Assembly: GCF_017104565.1 (NCBI RefSeq)
Contig: NZ_JAAGPD010000037.1
Location: 59,277-123,276, forward strand
Length of the DNA: 64,000 bases
Direction: 5' to 3'
DNA from: Paraburkholderia sp. Tr-20389
GTDB taxonomy: Bacteria; Pseudomonadota; Gammaproteobacteria; Burkholderiales; Burkholderiaceae
Below the pieces are notes generated by a model, which saw only the letters and a list, made by a program, of their open reading frames with translations, was not told the DNA's origin and searched no databases. This document shows positions 10,295-19,487 of this stretch, piece after piece. Each line of letters begins with the position of its first letter. The first letter of the stretch is position 1. A program made the translations under genes and the position numbers.

Positions 10295-11044
10295 GTCTGC
10301 GACGCGGTGGTGCCGGTTTTTTGCGGTTGGGGATTGGTATTTGCTGGCATCCGCGATTTCATGTCGGTGTTCAGGCGTTGCCCCTGTGCGGGGCGGCACT
10401 TACTTTCTTTGCCGCCGCAAAGAAAGTAAGCAAAGAAAGCGGGCTAACCCCGCCAGCGCTGGTTCCTGCCTGCGGGCCCCCGACAGTTCTTATGCTCCAC
10501 GCGGCAACGCGCTAATCCATGCTCGTTGCCAGCGCTCGTCGATTCGCATCACCCACTTCAAACTCCCGCGTCACGTTCCGCGATACCCGAAAGCCCACCG
10601 CCGCCCAGGCGGCAAACTGTGTGTAGGCCGTCGCGATGGAAGTGCACCACTCCGGACGGAAAAGCGGGATCGGTGTCGTAGGATCGCTAACGCATGCGGT
10701 GCGATAGCCTACACACAGTTTGCCACCTGGGCGGCGCAGACGAATCGCTGCCGCTGGCTGCCTGCGGGTGATTGGAGTGGGTGATGCGCCGGTTCAAGGC
10801 GCTGGCAACGGGTGCAAAACAACGTGTTGCCGGGTGAAGTGCGGGACCCGTTGGGGGCCCGCAGGCAGGAACAAGGATTGGCGGTGTGAGCCCGCTTTCT
10901 TTGCTTACTTTCTTTGCGGCGGCAAAGAAAGTAAGTGCCGCCCCGCACAGGGGCAACGCCTGAACACCGACATGAACTCGCGGATGCCAACGAAAAAAAA
11001 GCGCTCGCTAGCAAAAAAACCAAACCGGCGACTGCGTCGCAGAC
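10295..11044. repeat. Mosaic palindromic repeat element, copy R1
   Basis: About 750 bases fill the space between nrdJ and gbdR. The outer ends are inverted copies of a short motif (GTCTGCGACGCGGTGG at 10295-10310; GGCGACTGCGTCGCAGAC at 11027-11044). Inside are perfect 88-bp inverted arms at 10358-10445 and 10889-10976, each containing a small hairpin (GCCCC-N5-GGGGC) and a larger one (13-bp stem TTACTTTCTTTGC/GCAAAGAAAGTAA). A second pair of 29-bp arms, one mismatch, lies at 10600-10628 and 10707-10735. No transposase frame is present. Related sequence recurs at 24.0-25.1 kb. Short frames inside it are not considered genes. Confidence 0.85.
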
Positions 11045-11062
11045 AACAAAAAAAACCAAACC

Positions 11063-12079
11063 TCAAGCGTGAAGCGGCGAGCCAGCGAGCACCCCCATCA
11101 CAGGATGGGCCAACGGAGCGACCTGCTTCCTCCGCTCCCGAGTAGGAGCGGTCCCAAACGCATCACGATAGCTCTTCGAAAAATGACAGGCAGACTGAAA
11201 CCCGCACGCCATGGTGATATGCATGATCGACATATCCGTCTGCAGCAGCAGTTCACGCGCGCGGCGCAGCCGCAACGTCAGATAGTAGTGGGTCGGCGTC
11301 ATACCGAGATGCTCGCGGAACAGACGCTGCAACTGCCGCTGCGACATATTCGCGAGCCGCGCGAGTTCCTCGCGTGAAAGCGGCTCCTCGATGTTGTTCT
11401 CCATCAACGCAATGACTTCGAACAACGACTTGTTGGCGGAGCCAAGCCGCGCCACCAGCGGCATGCGCTGCTGCGCGCTGTTGTCGCGCACATGCTCGAC
11501 GATGAACTGCTCGGCAATCTGCGTGACACGCGGTGTGCCGACGCGCGCCGCGATCAGGTTCAGCATCATGTCGAGCGGCGCGACGCCGCCCGTACAGGTC
11601 ACGCGGTCACGGTCGATCACGAACAGTTCTTTCAGGAAACGCGTGTCGGGAAACTCTTCCTTGAGCGCCGACATGTTCTCCCAGTGAATCGCGCACGCAT
11701 AACCCGCCAGCAAGCCCGACTTCGCGAGCGCATAGGTTCCCGTGCACAGGCTGCCCAGCGCAACGCCCGCGCGAGCGAAGCGCCGCAGCGTGGACAGATG
11801 CTCGGGCGTGGTCTCGCGCTGCACGTCGATGCCGCCGCATACGAACACGATGTCCGGCGTGCCGACGCACTCGGCAGGCCCCGTGTCGACTGAAAGACCA
11901 TTGCTCGCCGTAACGGAGCCGCCGTCCGGACTGATGATCGACCATCGATAGAGCGATTGCCCGCTTAGGTAGTTGGCCATGCGCAGCACTTCGATCGCAT
12001 TCGTAAACGCGATCATCGTGAAGTTGGGCAGCGGCATGAACGCGAAGTGAGACAACGACGCGGTTCGATCGGGCGACAT
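11063..12079 (-). CDS. gbdR: GlxA-type AraC regulator of glycine betaine catabolism
   Basis: Transcription activator of 338 residues: a DJ-1/PfpI-like N-terminal domain (about residues 10-200; VCGGIDVQ, GSLCTGTYALAKSGLL) and a C-terminal AraC double helix-turn-helix (about 225-320; LARLANMSQRQLQRLFREHL, HITMACGFQSACHFSKSYRD). In Pseudomonas, GbdR of this architecture responds to glycine betaine and dimethylglycine and activates gbc, dgc and related genes. Here it stands divergent from glyA and the dgc-gbc series, which supports the name. GAAGGAAC precedes the ATG. The stop lies directly against repeat element R1. Confidence 0.88.
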   Translation of the reverse strand: MSPDRTASLSHFAFMPLPNFTMIAFTNAIEVLRMANYLSGQSLYRWSIISPDGGSVTASNGLSVDTGPAECVGTPDIVFVCGGIDVQRETTPEHLSTLRRFARAGVALGSLCTGTYALAKSGLLAGYACAIHWENMSALKEEFPDTRFLKELFVIDRDRVTCTGGVAPLDMMLNLIAARVGTPRVTQIAEQFIVEHVRDNSAQQRMPLVARLGSANKSLFEVIALMENNIEEPLSREELARLANMSQRQLQRLFREHLGMTPTHYYLTLRLRRARELLLQTDMSIMHITMACGFQSACHFSKSYRDAFGTAPTRERRKQVAPLAHPVMGVLAGSPLHA

Positions 12080-12583
12080 GGTTCGGGCGTTCCTTCAGCT
12101 CGATGTTCTGTTTCAGCCGCGTGGGGAACGGCCTTTCTTATTCTGCGAGCGAGCGCAACAAGCATGCCATACGGCTAAACCCTGGCTGGATAAACGGTTT
12201 GCGGCAGTGCATTCGCGCCGGCGCACCTGCGCTGTGCACTTTTCGCACTGTCAATGAGCCTGCGGCGCGCCCGAACGGTGCTGCATCCGATGTACCCGAG
12301 TCGATCGACGTTGCGATGCACCATTTCTATTTAGCTTCAATTCTTTGCATTGAAGCCGCCGATTAGCACGAGCGATCACTTGTCCAAAACGGACTTGCAT
12401 GGCGGAAAAGGCAAAGAACGCGTCTGAAATCGTAAATTGACCGGTCAGGCGAAAGACAAGAATAGAGCCATCGCTGGAGGTAGTGCAAAGCCAGTCCAGG
12501 CAAGGGATTGCGCGGGATCAAGGACGCCGGGCCACGCACTCTCTTTCGCTTTTCGGTCATCAACGGTCAACTGAACGGAAGCC
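12080..12583. promoter_or_regulatory. gbdR/glyA divergent intergenic region
   Basis: 504 bases without a supported gene. It holds an inverted repeat GTCC-AAAAC-GGAC at 12382-12394 and two similar direct segments, GGCGGAAAAGGCAAAG at 12401 and GGCGAAAGACAAG at 12448, about 47 bases apart. These are candidate activator sites for the glyA promoter, but I did not match them to a verified GbdR consensus. No glycine riboswitch fold was recognised. Confidence 0.35.
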
Positions 12584-13858
12584 ATGTCGAACGCCAACCC
12601 ATTCTTCTCGCAGTCCCTCGCCGAGCGCGACGCATCGGTGCGCAAGTCGGTCCTCAAGGAACTCGAACGCCAGCAGTCGCAAGTCGAACTGATTGCGTCG
12701 GAAAACATCGTGTCGCGCGCCGTGCTCGAAGCACAAGGCTCGGTACTGACGAACAAGTACGCGGAAGGCTATCCCGGCAAGCGCTACTACGGCGGCTGCG
12801 AATTCGTCGATGAAGTCGAAGCCCTCGCGATCGAACGCATCAAGAAGCTCTTCAATGCAGGCTTCGCCAACGTGCAGCCGCACTCGGGCGCGCAAGCGAA
12901 CGGTTCGGTGATGCTCGCGCTCGCCAAGCCGGGCGACACGATCCTCGGCATGTCGCTCGACGCGGGCGGCCACCTGACGCACGGCGCAAAGCCCGCGCTG
13001 TCCGGCAAGTGGTTCAACGCCGTGCAGTACGGCGTGAACCGCGAAACGATGCGCGTCGACTACGATCAGATCGAAAAGCTCGCGCACGAGCACAAGCCGT
13101 CGATGATCATCGCCGGCTTCTCCGCCTATCCGCGCGAGCTGGACTTCGCACGCTTCCGTGCGATCGCCGACAGCGTCGGCGCGAAGCTGATGGTCGACAT
13201 GGCGCACATCGCGGGCGTGATCGCGGCGGGCCGTCATGCGAATCCCGTCGAGCATGCGCATGTCGTGACGTCGACCACGCACAAGACACTGCGCGGTCCG
13301 CGCGGCGGCTTCGTGCTGACCAACGACGAAGACATCGCGAAGAAGATCAACTCGGCGGTGTTCCCCGGCCTGCAAGGCGGCCCGCTGATGCACGTGATCG
13401 CGGGCAAGGCGGTCGCGTTCGGCGAAGCGCTCGAAGGCAGCTTCAAGACCTATATCGACAACGTGCTGGCCAATGCGCAAGCGCTCGGCGAAGTGCTGAA
13501 GGACGGCGGCGTCGATCTCGTGACGGGCGGCACCGTCAACCATCTGCTGCTCGTCGATCTGCGCCCGAAGGGCCTCAAGGGCACGCAGGTCGAACAGGCG
13601 CTCGAACGCGCGGGTATCACCTGCAACAAGAACGGCATTCCGTTCGATACGGAAAAGCCGACGGTGACCTCGGGCATTCGTCTCGGCACGCCGGCAGGTA
13701 CGACGCGCGGCTTCGGTGTCGCCGAGTTCCGCGATGTCGGCCGGATGATTCTCGAAGTGTTCGATGCACTGCGCACGCAGCCCGAAGGCGACGCTGCAAC
13801 CGAGCAGCGCGTGCGCCGCGAGATCTTCGCGCTGTGCGAACGCTTCCCGATCTACTGA
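12584..13858 (+). CDS. glyA: Serine hydroxymethyltransferase
   Basis: PLP enzyme interconverting glycine plus 5,10-methylene-THF with serine plus THF. The product is full length at 424 residues; the PLP lysine is Lys234 in [12 protein letters not shown], with the usual VDMAHIAG and PHSGAQAN segments. GGAAG lies just ahead of the ATG. As first gene of the series running to gbcB, it would dispose of glycine formed by complete demethylation and recapture methylene-THF made from methyl groups. Probably a second, catabolic GlyA besides a housekeeping copy elsewhere (inference). Confidence 0.95.
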   Translation: MSNANPFFSQSLAERDASVRKSVLKELERQQSQVELIASENIVSRAVLEAQGSVLTNKYAEGYPGKRYYGGCEFVDEVEALAIERIKKLFNAGFANVQPHSGAQANGSVMLALAKPGDTILGMSLDAGGHLTHGAKPALSGKWFNAVQYGVNRETMRVDYDQIEKLAHEHKPSMIIAGFSAYPRELDFARFRAIADSVGAKLMVDMAHIAGVIAAGRHANPVEHAHVVTSTTHKTLRGPRGGFVLTNDEDIAKKINSAVFPGLQGGPLMHVIAGKAVAFGEALEGSFKTYIDNVLANAQALGEVLKDGGVDLVTGGTVNHLLLVDLRPKGLKGTQVEQALERAGITCNKNGIPFDTEKPTVTSGIRLGTPAGTTRGFGVAEFRDVGRMILEVFDALRTQPEGDAATEQRVRREIFALCERFPIY

Positions 13859-13904
13859 GCCGCCTCGAACGGTCCGTCAAAACCCCACAGCTACGGAGTC
13901 AACC

Positions 13905-14876
13905 ATGAGCAACCTGCACGACAGCAGCATCATCATCGACGGTCTGAACATTTCGAAGTTCGAGCGTTCGGTGTTCGAGGACATGAGAAAGGGCGGTGTC
14001 ACCGCGGTCAACTGCACGGTCTCCGTGTGGGAAGACTTCCAGAAGACGATCGACAACATCGCGGAAATGAAACAGCAGATCCGCGAATACAGCGAGATCC
14101 TGACGCTGGTGCGCACGACGGACGACATCCTGCGCGCCAAGAAAGAGAACAAGACGGGCATCATCTTCGGCTTCCAGAACTCGTACGCGTTCGAGGACAA
14201 CCTCGGCTATATCGAAGTGTTCAAGGAACTCGGCGTGAACGTGGTGCAGCTTTGCTACAACACGCAAAACCTCGTCGGCACGGGTTGCTATGAAGCGGAT
14301 GGCGGCCTGTCGGGCTATGGCCGCGAAGTGATTCAGGAAATGAATCGCGTCGGCATCCTGGTCGACCTCTCGCACGTCGGCGCCAAGACGTCGTCCGATG
14401 CGATCGCCTGCTCGAAGAAGCCCGTCACGTACTCGCACTGCTGCCCGTCGGGTCTCAAGGACCATCCGCGCAACAAGACGGATGAGCAGCTGAGAGAAAT
14501 CGCCGATGCCAACGGCTTCGTCGGCGTGACGATGTTCTCGCCGTTCCTGAAGAAAGGTCCGGACGCGACCGTCGACGACTATCTCGAAGCCATCGAATAC
14601 GTGATCGACGTGATCGGCGAGGACAAGGTCGGTATCGGCACGGACTTCACGCAAGGCTATAGCACGGAATTCTTCGACTGGATCACGCACGACAAGGGCC
14701 GCTATCGCCGTCTGACGAACTTCGGCAAGGTCGTGAATCCCGAAGGCATCCGCACGATCGGCGAATTCCCGAACCTGACGGCCGCGATGGAGCGGGCGGG
14801 CTGGGGCGAGTCGCGCATCAAGAAAGTGATGGGCGACAACTGGATGCGCTTCTTCGGCGAAGTCTGGAACGTCTAA
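13905..14876 (+). CDS. Membrane-dipeptidase-family (M19) protein of the betaine operon
   Basis: 323 residues, renal dipeptidase family (peptidase M19, metal-dependent TIM barrel). Visible metal-site and signature segments are IIIDGLNI near the N-terminus (His-X-Asp partly changed), LVDLSHVGAKTSSDAI and PVTYSHCCPSGLKDHPRN, then VGIGTDFTQG. The gene is 46 bases after glyA with GGAG ahead of the ATG. A homologue sits in the same position in the Pseudomonas betaine/dimethylglycine locus, where its exact role is unclear. The first metal motif reads D-G instead of the usual H-x-D, so the substrate may not be a dipeptide. Confidence 0.85.
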   Translation: MSNLHDSSIIIDGLNISKFERSVFEDMRKGGVTAVNCTVSVWEDFQKTIDNIAEMKQQIREYSEILTLVRTTDDILRAKKENKTGIIFGFQNSYAFEDNLGYIEVFKELGVNVVQLCYNTQNLVGTGCYEADGGLSGYGREVIQEMNRVGILVDLSHVGAKTSSDAIACSKKPVTYSHCCPSGLKDHPRNKTDEQLREIADANGFVGVTMFSPFLKKGPDATVDDYLEAIEYVIDVIGEDKVGIGTDFTQGYSTEFFDWITHDKGRYRRLTNFGKVVNPEGIRTIGEFPNLTAAMERAGWGESRIKKVMGDNWMRFFGEVWNV

Positions 14877-14910
14877 ATCAACCTACAGATACAGCACAGG
14901 AACCCCCGCG

Positions 14911-15444
14911 ATGCAACCGGAACTCCCGATCGACGTCGACCCGAACACGGGCGTCTGGACCACCGACGCGCTGCCGATGCTGTACGTGCCGCGCCACTTC
15001 TTCACGAACAATCACACGGCCGTCGAAGAAGCGCTCGGCCTCGAAGCGTACGCGGAGATTCTCTACAAGGCCGGCTACAAGTCCGCTTATCACTGGTGCG
15101 ACAAGGAAGCGAAGCAGCACGGCATCAGCGGCATGGCCGTGTTCGAGCACTACCTGAACCGTCTTTCGCAACGCGGCTGGGGCCTCTTCAAGATCGTCGA
15201 AGCCGATCCGTCGACGGCGCGCGCGAAGATCGAATTGCATCACTCGTCGTTCGTGCTCGCGCAGCCGGGCAAGGAAGGCAAGCTGTGCTACATGTTCGCC
15301 GGCTGGTTCGCGGGTGCGATGGACTGGGTGAACGACACGACTGACGGCGGCAAGAGCGCGCCGCGCGCGCAGTCGAAAGAAGTGCAGTGCGCAGCCGAGC
15401 ATCACGATCACTGTGTATTCGAAGTGTCGCCGATCGCTCACTGA
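14911..15444 (+). CDS. Conserved DUF5943-like protein of the dimethylglycine operon
   Basis: 177 residues, soluble. It corresponds by position and sequence type to the conserved hypothetical between the dipeptidase and dgcA in Pseudomonas betaine loci. The C-terminal part (HHSSFVLAQ, then CAAEHHDHCVFEVSP) resembles the Cys/His-rich end of V4R-type small-molecule-binding domains; that likeness is by eye. The conserved cysteines could bind a metal. It is 34 bases after the dipeptidase and 54 before dgcA, so probably in one operon. No function is known. Confidence 0.75.
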   Translation: MQPELPIDVDPNTGVWTTDALPMLYVPRHFFTNNHTAVEEALGLEAYAEILYKAGYKSAYHWCDKEAKQHGISGMAVFEHYLNRLSQRGWGLFKIVEADPSTARAKIELHHSSFVLAQPGKEGKLCYMFAGWFAGAMDWVNDTTDGGKSAPRAQSKEVQCAAEHHDHCVFEVSPIAH

Positions 15445-15498
15445 CACACTGCTCATCACATTAGAGCCTGAACTGAACACCGCCCGAGGTCGCCTGCA

Positions 15499-17562
15499 AT
15501 GCGTTACCCCAATCTGTTCAAACCTTTGACCCTCAACCAGCTGACGCTGCGCAACCGTATCGTCAGCACCGCGCACGCGGAGGTGTATGCCGAACCGGGC
15601 GGCCTGCCCGGCGACCGCTACATCCGCTATTACGAGGAAAAGGCCAAGGGCGGTGTCGGCCTCGCCGTGTGCGGCGGGTCGAGCCCGGTTTCGATCGACA
15701 GCCCGCAAGGCTGGTGGAAGTCCGTGAACCTGTCGACGGACAAGGTCATCGATCCGCTGTCGCGTCTCGCCGAAGCGATGCACCGGCACGGCGCGAAGAT
15801 CATGATTCAGGCGACGCACATGGGCCGCCGCTCCGCATGGCATGGCGAGAGCTGGCCGCATCTGATGACGCCTTCCGGCGTGCGCGAGCCCGTGCACCGC
15901 GGCAACGCGAAGATCATCGAAGTGGAAGAGATCCGCCGCATCATCGGCGACTTCGCGACGGCAGCGAAGCGCGTGAAAGATGCGGGGATGGACGGCATCG
16001 AGATTTCGGCTGCGCACCAGCATCTGATCGACCAGTTCTGGAGTCCGCGCACGAACTTTCGTACCGACGAATGGGGCGGCTCGCTCGAAAACCGTCTGCG
16101 TTTCGGCGTCGAAGTGCTGCAGGCGGTGCGCGAAGCCGTCGGCAAGGACTTCTGCGTCGGCCTGCGCATGTGCGGCGACGAGTTCCATGAAGATGGCCTC
16201 GATCACACGCAGTTGAAGGAAATCGCGCAGGCGATGGCCGAAACGGGTTTGATCGATTACATCGGCGTGATCGGGTCCGGCGCGGATACGCACAACACGC
16301 TCGCCAACTGCATGCCGCCGATGGCGTTGCCGCCCGAGCCGTTCGTGCACCTCGCGGCCGGTATCAAATCCGTTGTGAAGTTGCCCATCATGCACGCGCA
16401 AAGCATTCGCGATGCAGGGCAAGCGGAGCGTCTGCTCGCAAACGGCATGGTCGACCTGGTCGGCATGACGCGCGCACAGATCGCCGATCCGCACATGGTC
16501 ATCAAGATCCGCGATGGCCGCGAAGACGAAATCAAGCAGTGCGTCGGTGCGAACTACTGCATCGACCGCCAGTACAACGGCCTCGACGTGCTGTGTGTGC
16601 AGAACGCCGCGACATCGCGCGAAGCGACGATGCCGCATGTGATCGAAAAGACGCGTGGGCCGCGCCGCAAAGTGGTCGTGGTCGGCGCGGGTCCCGCCGG
16701 ACTCGAAGCGGCACGCGTCGCGCGTTCGCGCGGCCATGATGTGGTGCTGTTCGAGAAGAGCGATGCCGTCGGCGGCCAGATCATGCTTGCCGCCAAAGCG
16801 CCGCAGCGCGAGCAGATGGCGGGCATCGTGCGCTGGTTCGATATGGAAACCAAGCGTCTTGGCGTCGATCGCCGCATGGGCGTCGAAGCCGACGAGAAGA
16901 TGATCCTCGCCGAGAAGCCGGACATCATCGTGCTCGCCACGGGCGGTTCGGCCTTCACGCAGCAAGTGCCTGCATGGGGCGTCGCCGAAGGGCACGCCGT
17001 GAGTTCGTGGGACATCCTGTCGGGCAAGGTCGAGCCGGGCCAGAACGTGCTGGTCTACGACGGTGTGAGCACGCATGCGGGCGCGGGTGTGGCCGACTTC
17101 ATCTCGAGCCGCGGCTCGAAGGTCGAAATCGTCACACCGGACGTGAAGGTGGCCGACGACGTCGGCGGCACCACGTTCCCGATCTTCTATCGACGCCTCT
17201 ATGCGCAAGGCGTGATTCACACGCCGAACTACTGGCTCGACCGCGTGTATGAGGAAGACGGCAAGAAGATCGCCGTGATCCGCAACGAGTACACGGAAGA
17301 ACAGGAAGAGCGTGCCGTCGATCAGGTCATCATCGAAAACGGCAGCACGCCGAACGACGGGCTGTACTGGAAGCTGAAGAACGAGTCGGTGAATCGCGGT
17401 CAGGTCGACGTGCACAAGCTCTTCGCTTCGGAGCCGCAGCCGTCGCTGTCCGAAGAACTCGGCAACGGCCGCTTCCTGCTGTTCCGTGTCGGCGACTGCA
17501 TCTCGATGCACAACATCCACGGCGCGATCTATGACGCGCTGCGTCTTTGCAAGGATTTCTGA
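15499..17562 (+). CDS. dgcA: Dimethylglycine demethylase subunit A (FMN/FeS/FAD oxidoreductase)
   Basis: 687 residues of the trimethylamine-dehydrogenase/2,4-dienoyl-CoA reductase type: an N-terminal old-yellow-enzyme FMN barrel (about 1-350; NRIVSTAHAE, HRHGAKIMIQATHMGRR, AAHQHLIDQF), a cysteine segment near 350-370 and a C-terminal FAD/NAD-fold domain beginning RKVVVVGAGPAGLEAARV. It demethylates dimethylglycine to sarcosine with DgcB. The cluster motif reads C-V-G-A-N-Y-C then C 12 residues on, so the second cysteine of the trimethylamine dehydrogenase motif is alanine. GAGG precedes the ATG. It abuts dgcB (2-base gap). Confidence 0.92.
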   Translation: MRYPNLFKPLTLNQLTLRNRIVSTAHAEVYAEPGGLPGDRYIRYYEEKAKGGVGLAVCGGSSPVSIDSPQGWWKSVNLSTDKVIDPLSRLAEAMHRHGAKIMIQATHMGRRSAWHGESWPHLMTPSGVREPVHRGNAKIIEVEEIRRIIGDFATAAKRVKDAGMDGIEISAAHQHLIDQFWSPRTNFRTDEWGGSLENRLRFGVEVLQAVREAVGKDFCVGLRMCGDEFHEDGLDHTQLKEIAQAMAETGLIDYIGVIGSGADTHNTLANCMPPMALPPEPFVHLAAGIKSVVKLPIMHAQSIRDAGQAERLLANGMVDLVGMTRAQIADPHMVIKIRDGREDEIKQCVGANYCIDRQYNGLDVLCVQNAATSREATMPHVIEKTRGPRRKVVVVGAGPAGLEAARVARSRGHDVVLFEKSDAVGGQIMLAAKAPQREQMAGIVRWFDMETKRLGVDRRMGVEADEKMILAEKPDIIVLATGGSAFTQQVPAWGVAEGHAVSSWDILSGKVEPGQNVLVYDGVSTHAGAGVADFISSRGSKVEIVTPDVKVADDVGGTTFPIFYRRLYAQGVIHTPNYWLDRVYEEDGKKIAVIRNEYTEEQEERAVDQVIIENGSTPNDGLYWKLKNESVNRGQVDVHKLFASEPQPSLSEELGNGRFLLFRVGDCISMHNIHGAIYDALRLCKDF

Positions 17563-17564
17563 CG

Positions 17565-19484
17565 ATGAGCCCGGCGTTCCTCATCACCGCGTTGTTGTGG
17601 GTATCCGTCGCCGGCCTTGCGTTTGCGGTCGCAAAACGGGCGGCATACTGGCGTCTCGGACGGGCAACGGCAGCCGGCGCATTCGGCTGGACGAACCTGC
17701 TGACCATTCCGAAGCGCTATTTCGTCGATCTGCATCATGTCGTGGCGCGCGATCCGTACATCGCGAAGACGCACGTCGCGACGGCGGGCGGTGCGATTGC
17801 CGCCTTCGCGCTGGTCTTCCTGAACTACGGCCTCGCGATCTATTCGCCGTGGCTCGACCGGCTGATCTTTCTGGCCGCGCTGATCATGCTGGTGGGTGCC
17901 GTGTTCGTGTGGCGCCGCCGGCATGCGAAGGACGTGCCCGCACGCCTGTCGCGCGGTCCGTGGAATACGCTGCCCTGGCTGCTCGGATCGTTCGCGCTCG
18001 GTCTGCTGCTGTACACGCTGTTGCCGGCATCGGCGATGTCGGGCGGCCTCGCGATCATCTTCGCGGTGCTGATCGCGGCAGGTGCCTTCGCGATGACGTT
18101 CGGCGCAGCGCGCGGCGGTCCGATGAAGCACGCGCTGGCAGGGCTGCTGCATCTCGCGTTCCATCCGCGTCAGGAGCGTTTCGCGGCGCAAGGCGACGTG
18201 CGCAAGGAACAGGCTGTTCCGCCGACGGCGCTGAAGACGCCCGTGCTCGAACAGAATGAATACGGCGTCGGCAAGCCCGTCGAGTTTCGCTGGAACCAGC
18301 TGCTGAGCTTCGATGCATGCGTGCAATGCGGCAAGTGCGAAGCGGCCTGTCCCGCGTTTGCGGCAGGCCAGCCGCTGAATCCGAAGAAGCTGATTCAGGA
18401 CCTCGTGACGGGCATGGTGGGCGGAACGGATTCGGCCTATGCAGGCAGCCCGACGCCCGGCATCAAGGTCGGCCAGCATGGCGGCGAACCGCAGCGTCCC
18501 ATCATCTCCAGCCTGATCGAAGCCGATACGGTGTGGTCGTGCACGACTTGCCGCGCTTGCGTGCACGAATGCCCGATGCTGATCGAGCACGTCGATGCCA
18601 TCGTCGATATGCGCCGCAACCAGACGCTCGTGCACGGCACGGTTCCCGGCAAGGGCCCGGAAGTGCTCGCGAATCTGCGCGAAACGGGCACGATGGGCGG
18701 CTATGACAAGGCGGCGCGTTACGACTGGTCGGTCGATCTGAGCTCGCCCATCGCGCAGCCGGGCAAGCCTGTCGACGTGCTGCTGGTGGCGGGCGAAGGC
18801 GCGTTCGACATGCGTTATCAGCGTACGCTGCGCTCGCTGGTCAAGGTGCTGAACAAGGCAGGTGTGAACTATGCGGTGCTGGGCGCGCAGGAAACCGATA
18901 CGGGCGACGTCGCGCGCCGTCTCGGCGACGAAGCGACGTTCCAGCGCATGGCGAAGCAGATGATGGGCACGTTGTCCGCGCTGAACTTCAAGCGCATCGT
19001 CACCGCCGATCCGCACGTGATGCACAGCCTGCGCAACGAGTATCGCGCGCTCGGCGGCCGCTATGACGTGCTGCATCACACGACGTTCCTCGCGGAACTG
19101 GTCGCGAGCGGCAAGCTGTCGCCGAAAGCCATCGCGGCGTTCAACGACAAGACGATCACGTATCACGATCCGTGCTATCTCGGCCGCTACAACGGCGAAA
19201 CGGAAGCGCCGCGCCAACTGCTGAAGACGATCGGCATCAAGGTCGTCGAAATGGAACGGAACGGTAAACGAGGCCGCTGCTGCGGCGGTGGCGGCGGTGC
19301 GCCGCTGACGGATATTCCCGGCAAGCAGCGTATTCCCGATATCCGCATCAACGATGCGCGCTCGATCGGCGCGGACGTGGTCGCGGTGGGTTGCCCGAAC
19401 TGCACGGCGATGCTCGAAGGCGTGGTCGGTCCACGGCCCGAGGTGCTCGATGTGGCCGAACTCGTTGCCGCAGCGCTGGAGTGA
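17565..19484 (+). CDS. dgcB: Dimethylglycine demethylase subunit B (membrane FeS protein)
   Basis: 639 residues. The N-terminal third has about five membrane segments; then two 4Fe-4S motifs (CVQCGKCEAACP and CTTCRACVHECP) and a C-terminal heterodisulfide-reductase-type CCG region (HDPCYLGRYN, RCCGGGGGAP, GCPNCTAML). This fits a membrane-bound electron-transfer partner of DgcA passing electrons to the quinone pool. The ATG lies two bases after the dgcA stop, indicating coupled translation. It is followed after 3 bases by the ETF alpha gene. Confidence 0.92.
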   Translation: MSPAFLITALLWVSVAGLAFAVAKRAAYWRLGRATAAGAFGWTNLLTIPKRYFVDLHHVVARDPYIAKTHVATAGGAIAAFALVFLNYGLAIYSPWLDRLIFLAALIMLVGAVFVWRRRHAKDVPARLSRGPWNTLPWLLGSFALGLLLYTLLPASAMSGGLAIIFAVLIAAGAFAMTFGAARGGPMKHALAGLLHLAFHPRQERFAAQGDVRKEQAVPPTALKTPVLEQNEYGVGKPVEFRWNQLLSFDACVQCGKCEAACPAFAAGQPLNPKKLIQDLVTGMVGGTDSAYAGSPTPGIKVGQHGGEPQRPIISSLIEADTVWSCTTCRACVHECPMLIEHVDAIVDMRRNQTLVHGTVPGKGPEVLANLRETGTMGGYDKAARYDWSVDLSSPIAQPGKPVDVLLVAGEGAFDMRYQRTLRSLVKVLNKAGVNYAVLGAQETDTGDVARRLGDEATFQRMAKQMMGTLSALNFKRIVTADPHVMHSLRNEYRALGGRYDVLHHTTFLAELVASGKLSPKAIAAFNDKTITYHDPCYLGRYNGETEAPRQLLKTIGIKVVEMERNGKRGRCCGGGGGAPLTDIPGKQRIPDIRINDARSIGADVVAVGCPNCTAMLEGVVGPRPEVLDVAELVAAALE

Positions 19485-19487
19485 ACG

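Noticed and set aside
10196-10399. N-terminal extension of the nrdJ frame by 68 codons
   Set aside because: The extra codons read into repeat element R1; MADTDNDLSQ fits the family start.
10086-11145. Short frames inside repeat element R1 (including proteins starting MPLCGAALTFFAAAKK)
   Set aside because: They translate the repeat itself, recur in R2 in several frames and lack ribosome-binding sites; not genes.
12080-12583. Possible glycine riboswitch ahead of glyA
   Set aside because: No tandem aptamer fold or conserved core could be recognised; an activator-controlled promoter is more likely.
14878-17520. 880-residue antisense frame opposite dgcA and the DUF5943-like gene
   Set aside because: Product is His/Arg/Asp-rich with no domain; the sense frames carry unmistakable motifs.
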